From: Leptodontidium sp. MPI-SDFR-AT-0119
Lineage: Eukaryota; Ascomycota; Leotiomycetes; Helotiales; Leptodontidiaceae
Assembly: GCA_020726505.1 (NCBI GenBank)
Contig: JAHLEZ010000024.1
Coordinates: 372,001 to 436,000, forward strand
Length of the DNA stretch: 64,000 bases
Direction of reading: 5' to 3'
Below are positions 58,410-64,000 of the stretch, in pieces. The notes below the pieces were generated by a model. The model was given only the letters and a program-made list of their open reading frames with translations. It was not told where the DNA came from and did no database searches. The position numbers and the translations under genes are program-made. Numbering within the stretch: the first letter of the stretch is position 1; every line of letters starts with the position of its first letter.

Positions 58410-58749
58410 AAGGACTTCATAGCATCCCTAACTCGCTAAATGAGGTTCGGGTAAAAATGGCTCGACCTTTATCATTTTGGGTTTCAATAAACAAACCAAA
58501 GAGTTTTAGAAGAATGAAAAACTATGCTCAGGTTTAATTCGTGTGAGATTTGACAAGTCGCTTTTAAATGGTGCGTTGACGAATCGTATTCGACATCTGA
58601 TATGTGAGTAGTCTTTCTTAGTCGCTTCAGCAGGATAAGATGAGTATAGTTCGTCGGAAGTCTGGACATCGCTCGATTGTTTTGGGTATATTCTATGATG
58701 GCTCATTTGATTACATATAATTAATCTAAGTATAGTTGTTTAATGGTTT
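58410..58749. other. Decayed stretch
   Basis: No assignable gene. Confidence 0.35.
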
Positions 58750-59190
58750 CATTTCTTGTCTATATATTCCTTTAACCTAGCAAATCTCCATCCCCAGTAT
58801 CCTTCTCATCTATTTAGCTGCGGCAATACTATAGCGGCTGGTGGGACGATGGCCGTAATCATGGGCAGGCTGGTAGGTAGCGCGAAGCTAGAGCTCGTGC
58901 TCGTTGGAATGTTGCTGAGGGCAAAACCGGACGGCGGTAATCTTGTATCGATGAGGAGGCTCGAGGGTAGTGTAGATGTGTATTCGATGGTTAGCGTGTA
59001 GCCCGGGTTCTCGACCTGCCCCTTGGCGACGGTACTCGCGATCTTCTGTGACGGGAGGCTAGTATGTTAGTAACTGAGGATTCGTCGATTTGATATACTC
59101 ACAATGATTCCGCCCTGTCTCTACAAATTTTAGCAAACATAAAATGAAGATTAGTGTAAGTGCTATAGTGAGTGGGCTCTTCATCTTGCT
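58750..59190 (-). pseudogene. Possible small secreted Ser/Thr-rich protein, decayed
   Basis: On the minus strand near 59190 a start MKSPLTIALTLIFILCLLKF looks like a signal peptide; a GTGAGT...TTACTAAC...ACTAG intron follows, then a frame YTLTIEYTSTLPSSLLIDTR and STSSSFALPTSLPM. The exon phases do not join cleanly, so the gene is uncertain or broken. Confidence 0.3.
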
Positions 59191-59579
59191 AGAATACTGT
59201 TACGTTCCAGGTAATTCGCATATCGTTTCCTGGGTCGCTAGATAACTGTTACGTTAAATAAGATAACAAGAGGAGATTTAATCTCGTGAAATACTCCCTG
59301 AGAATCTTATTCAATTCCAGACCAAACCGATTATGAGTGCCATTAGACCATTAACTAATAGCTCCCGGTGGAGCCCTCTATTATTTGACTGTTAGATGAC
59401 CACTTTACGACTAGTAGTGAATCACCTCCATATATTTAGGGTGGTGTGGCCATCCGGTTTTGGGGGGTATTAATCTATCATTGTAATATCCTAATGAGAA
59501 ATGATTTTAGAAACTTTGTTGAGTGATATATATTCTTGGATTTAACCCTGTGTTCTGACAAGTTCCAGGAACAATTAAG
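59191..59579. other. Intergenic, decayed
   Basis: No gene seen; direct repeats of AACTGTTACGTT(C/A) at about 59195 and 59245 lie here. Confidence 0.4.
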
Positions 59580-60900
59580 ATGCCGAAAGAGACAAAATCC
59601 AAAGGTGCAAGCAAGAGGGTAGCTCCTGTCACGTCAGTAGCTAGAAATATACGTAAACAAGAAGTTCGCGGGAAAATTCGGGAAACCACTCTCAATGTCG
59701 AAAAACATCGTAACAACGTCGCAGAAAAGAAAGCCAAGCTGGAAGAGCTCTCGAAGATTCCCCTCGATAGCTCCAGGCCCGGGGAGAGAGTAGGGTACGA
59801 CAATCTAAAGGCGGAGATCGCTAAGTTAGACGGAGAGTTGATAGAGTGGGAGGGAGAACTAGAGAAGTTAAACAAGGAAGACAAGGATATCGATATAGAA
59901 CGTCAAGAGGATAGTGACGGCGAGGAACTCTTCGTTCCGCCTGGGGAACCGGGTGCTTCGTCCAACAACACTACTCGGCTGCCTCCGATCGACCTAACTG
60001 AGCCCAACGGCACATCCAAACCACTAATCATTAGCGAGCCCTCCGAGGATGAGGAGGCTGTGTTCACGCCAGCTCAAGTAAGGGAGGCGAGAGGGGAGAG
60101 TAACGGTGGAAAAATTATTGCATAGAGGCAGCAAGATCGGTTAAAGCCAGTTATTGTGAGATATAGCCCCCAAAACGCCGCAAAATACGAACGTTTTACG
60201 GCTACCAAAGAGGACGACGACTTTGACGAGGAGGGGACTGAGCAATTTAGTCCAGACCATAGGCTTAGAGACCTAAAAGTCGCGAAGAAATTCGTGCGTA
60301 GAAGACGTGAGCTGTTAGGCATCACGGGCTTGGCCTATAACTGCGATTTAAAGGACCTAGAACCGAAAGAGAAGGGCGAAACTAGAAGAGTTACTCCTCT
60401 TAAAATTCGGGTTAAATGGGAGATTGGTGGCGTTATCCAAAAGACGTGGGAGGTCCGGTCCTCGATTCGACACCTTTTCAGCAACGCCAAGAAATGCGAT
60501 GTCTATATCTATGACGCTGCAAAGTGGCACGCGGCTCGCCACGAGGAATGGCAGAACAGCCAGCGTGAAGCAAAGGACAGATCTCCGACCCTAGCCCTGA
60601 ATAGCCGACTCTCGCCCACCCCCGAACTAAAACAGCTAGAGATCAAGATTAAGGGTGGAAATAGTGGCAACCCGCCTACTGCTACCAATAACACAGCATC
60701 GTCAAAGGCATCCTAGCGAGCAGTAATGCTGCAGTACCGTGAACAGTAGTGCGACCTCAAGGGCATAGACCCAGAAAATATAGAGCCGGCCACTAAAGGA
60801 AGGTTCTTAAAGGCCTGAAACGAGATTAAAGATTCATTGTGAAAGCTATGGAATTGAGGAGGCAGAGTCCAGTATCTGAATAGGCACTGCCAGAGTATCA
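59580..60900 (+). pseudogene. Charged coiled-coil protein of unknown function, Gln codons lost
   Basis: The frame starts MPKETKSKGASKRVAPVTSV and continues as a Lys/Glu-rich helix (RGKIRETTLNVEKHRNNVAE), an acidic middle, then a folded-looking part (LKIRVKWEIGGVIQKTWEVR; AKKCDVYIYDAAKWHAARHE). The first stop (60123-60125) is followed in frame by RQQDRLKP. After 60716 the same frame reads RAVMLQYREQ, stop, CDLKGIDPENIEPATKGRFL, with TAG/TGA at further sites. Until 60716 there is only one nonsense codon in about 380, so decay is light. Nuclear localisation is plausible from the basic N-terminus (inference). Family not recognised. Confidence 0.5.
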
Positions 60901-61697
60901 CTCTCTACTCACTCTTGATCTCAGATAGATAGACTTTCTTTTAGCCCCTTACTCGTTTCCTTTTGTCCAGCCCTCCTTATACCGACGAGTCGATTTCATT
61001 TTTGTCAGTCCTTACTGATATATAGTCACATCCCCTCTCTTTCACCTTAGATTTCCTTGCTCACAGTCTGTCATTACATATATCTTCACATATATATGTC
61101 AGCGTTACTTTTACAAATAGATAAAATTCCATATATACAGTAATCTATATAACTGAGACCAGAACATCTTAGCTACTACCTATGATCTGAATAAGGCTCA
61201 TTAACCTTACTCTAAGATAACCATTCTTCTGTGACCTTCTCATCTTGGGCTCCTTAAGTAAGCAGATACTCCTTTAAATTAATTGACTCATTTATTCTCC
61301 CCCGGGCCGCCTACATTTCCGCTTCATTTTCTTTGAGCAACCGGACTCTCTTTTTCTTTATCGTGTCAATTTCTTCCTCTATCTCTTTAATCATCTTCTC
61401 AATCTTTGAAACCAATCCGCTCATCTATAGGATTTCGTTAGTAAGGTGTTGCCCCGGTGAAGTCTTCCGTTATAGTCGTTAGTAATATAGTGTGTTGTCG
61501 TTATTATAGTTTCCTACTACTATAATTGTGAGTTTAAGAATCTCGTTAAGTTGGGCTGTAACTTACAGAACTTTGAAGCTAACACTAGAGCTTTCTCCTT
61601 TTTAGTAGTATTAGACCGCTTTCGTTTCTTTACTTCTAACTTGGCGGAATCAGACTTCGGGCTAGCTTAGATCTTCCGGGTTGTAGTGGAAATCGGT
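60901..61697. other. Decayed, AT-rich stretch
   Basis: Between 61010 and 61420 the sequence is T/C-rich (TTTCACCTTAG, CTTTTTCTTTATC). No gene seen. Confidence 0.4.
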
Positions 61698-62400
61698 TCA
61701 GAATCTGCAACTATATGTTAGGCCATTCATAAGTAGTGCTAAGGAGCACTCACTTGTACTTGAGGGTAATAGTGACCTAGATGCCTGCGTGCTCTTAGCT
61801 ACGCTAGGTCGAAGACTTTGAGGATCAGTAGGGTAGCAAGGTAGCTCTGATCCGGTGGCCATATCTACCTCATCGTCGTCCGTCAAATCAATTACTACTC
61901 GGTTTAGCTTACATAAATCGTAAGGGGCGGGAGAAGGGGGCGGGGTAGGCTTAGAATACTCGTTGGCCGGAGTGCCAATGGACTCATTATTATAATCGCT
62001 AGCTGGCCGCTCTGATCTAACGACTATATTTAGCGCCCGTTCCTCCATTAAACTAGTTGCTAAAGTTAGTTCTTCATTTCCTAGTAGTTTTTGTAAGTCC
62101 ACCGTATTGGCAGCCTTCTCTTCGTCTATAATTGCGCTAAGTCCAGTGCCATCATGTTTAATTAGCCTCCCAGTCGAGGATGTGGTCTGATCTTCTTTCT
62201 CTGAGCTCGTTCCCCACTTCTCGAGTAACGTAATTACTTGGTCCTTGAAAGAATATTTGCCGTTTCTTAGGATCTCATCTAGATTTGTGATCTTTTTAAG
62301 AAGTTTAGTAATCCTAGTAGCGCGCAAGATACTTTACGGTAGGTCTCTAATGTACTCTAATTTCTTTAGGTAAGTAGACATAGTTTTCATCTCATTTACT
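61698..62400 (-). pseudogene. TFIIS-N-terminal-domain-like protein with SUMO-interaction-like motif, decayed
   Basis: Open frame 62327-61698 preceded in frame by TYLKKLEYIRDLP and a TAA. Together LEYIRDLP-x-SILRATRITKLL then KYSFKDQVITLLEKWGTS resemble the helical TFIIS N-terminal domain used for binding transcription elongation factors (inference from spacing and KFK/LLxKW pattern). A VVIDLTDDDEVD stretch near residue 145 is a classic SUMO-interaction motif. The C-terminus is Ser/Thr/Pro rich. The start and the upstream domain part are broken by C-to-T-type stops. Confidence 0.45.
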
Positions 62401-64000
62401 TCAGGCTGTCCAGTAGTTAGCAAAAACCCTTTCTGTAACTTGTGCCGCAAAAATCGAAGTTAAGCCTTACTTGTTGTTAGTATTTATATGCCAAGTCTAA
62501 GTTTCCTGCCTAAACATACCTCTAGCTCTTACATTGACTTGACCTCCGGTTTTAGTTAATCGTCGCCTCCCTTAGTATTTATTTCTAATGCTTTCTAGAT
62601 CGCTGATTCCAGAGTAGAGTGGATAAGATAAGGCGTGGAATTATCGGCATTAGCCATAAGAGGTAGAACGCCCGTTGTCGGCTGGGTGGCTCTAATGGGA
62701 CGTGTCTGCGTTTCCTCTGTAGTGAATTAGGTTTCGGAACACGAGCTCTCAATTCTCTATTACAGAGTCTTTATAGTCGAATCCGAGTCGCAGGAATCGA
62801 GACCAAGAAGGGCTGATAGGTCATCACTGTTCTATGGCACGGCTTCTTGGTGATAATCCAAATCGTACGTCTGGATATTAGGAAGGATTAATGAGTCCGT
62901 GTCTAATGGCCAGTCGATCTCTATACTTGGTTGGCTGTCGCGGGTCTACAGTTCTAGATTCATGTTGATCAAAGATACTAGATTAAGGAGAGGGCCGAGG
63001 GTTTAATAAGATAAAAACTACAGGACAAAAGTCTGTCCTTAGAGCTAGGAAGGTGACGACTTCTTATACTTTTCCCTTCAAGAGATCGACCTACTATCGG
63101 ATCCCACTTTGCTATTATTCTCGGTGCTTTACTAAGTCAGTAGCGGTTGTGATACATCCCGGGAGTAAATATTTGTCAATAGCAAGGCAGACTTGTCGAA
63201 AATAGCTCCGGATCACCAGATTCCACGCACAAATCAAAACAAGTCTCCTCTCGTGTGGGACCGGCTGAGTGCCATCGGCATATAGCGTCGTCATGGCAGC
63301 TTTGGAAGCAGCTTGATTAGAGCCAGTAGCTATTCTTGCACAGATATGGAAAGGTTCAGCGGGTCTCCTTCCACACTCCTTGAACTGCTATTTACGAAGA
63401 TATCCCTTTTCACTAACAGATACTCCACTAATAATCCCTTAAGCGTCTTTTCGTCACCCCTAAGCGCCTTGAATACGAGAGATATTTTCGGATAACGCCT
63501 AGAACTGTGATGTGGAATACCTTCTAACTTCATGATTGGTAGATACTATTCAAGAGAGGCACAGGCTCGACGACGTAATAAAGACCAGCGCCCATCTACA
63601 GCTAGTATATCCATGATCCGCCCTAAAAGCTGACGAGCGATGACGACTATCTCTGCCTCGTCTATTTCTAGTACACCTTTTATAGACATGTTAATAGAGA
63701 AGTCGGCCCACCTCCTCCAAGTAGACCAATCGCGGAGAGTTCTCTCCGGGCTTAGCGACTACTTGAAGTAGAAAGGAGCACTTCGCCCTCCTCTGACCTT
63801 CATCTCCTCCTACGTCTCAACTGTAGTCTGTAACATTCTCTTATACTTTCATACTTTCATCACCTCTTTCCACGTCAAGAACCTGCATAAGAAATGTCAG
63901 CCAGTCGACAATACGCAGCCTCATCCGGTGTATGTGATACTCAGCACCTTACGTCTTCCAATATCAATCCTGACTCACTAACTTCTCAACTATCTAATAG
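62401..64000. other. Decayed region to window end
   Basis: The only coherent frame is minus-strand 63533-63330 (ISLVFKALRGDEKTLKGLLV; KRDIFVNSSSRSVEGDPL), with in-frame neighbours near 63600-63690 (IDEAEIVVIARQLLGRIMDI). No family recognised. Confidence 0.35.

Noticed and set aside
12538..64000. TAG recoded as glutamine (alternative genetic code) in this segment
   Set aside because: TAG/CTA excess is on both strands and in non-coding DNA, TAA and some TGA also interrupt frames, Trp codons are hit as well, and intact genes in the same window use ordinary stops and CAG. Mutation explains it better.

Overview
The window looks like nuclear DNA of a filamentous ascomycete (Pezizomycotina; a leotiomycete would fit, but that is inference). 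The evidence is short GT-AG introns of about 40-60 nt with CTAAC-type branch points, a HET-domain incompatibility-type gene, Zn2Cys6 regulators, a LaeA-like methyltransferase, a CSC1-like channel, fungal DDE transposons, and a strong C-to-T mutation signature of the repeat-induced point mutation (RIP) kind. I saw no rRNA, tRNA or CRISPR array.

Layout. (1) About 1-12.5 kb is ordinary euchromatin with small multi-exon genes on both strands: an ankyrin protein cut by the window edge, a complete family-1 ubiquitin C-terminal hydrolase, several unrecognised proteins and a 54-residue Cys/His peptide. (2) About 12.5-16 kb is transitional. A LaeA-like methyltransferase has two C-to-T nonsense codons, while a three-exon Cys-rich 66-residue gene is still intact. 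(3) From 16 kb to the end, apart from the islands below, the DNA is a graveyard of formerly normal single genes. Their frames can still be followed but carry many TAG/TAA codons, mostly where glutamine is expected: a Zn2Cys6/Fungal_trans_2 regulator, GNAT acetyltransferase, SET protein, CSC1-like channel, GH18 chitinase, ferric reductase, TFIIS-N-like protein and several coiled-coil proteins. CAG/CTG is locally almost absent and TAG/CTA is in excess.

Islands inside the graveyard: an unmutated block at about 29.8-35.5 kb carrying an intact 911-residue HET-TPR-ankyrin gene with eleven near-identical 34-residue repeats; a 534-bp hAT-type MITE (8-bp target duplication) just downstream of that gene; a complete Mutator-like element (35,534-37,929, 9-bp target duplication) at the island's right edge; and a complete 4,062-bp Tc1/mariner-superfamily element (TA target duplication) inserted at the 5' end of the dead CSC1-like gene. 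These insertions carry few mutations, so they are younger than the decay around them.

The genes do not form an evident pathway. The overall picture is a gene-rich region next to a RIP-decayed, transposon-accumulating segment that shelters one intact, repeat-expanded allorecognition-type gene.
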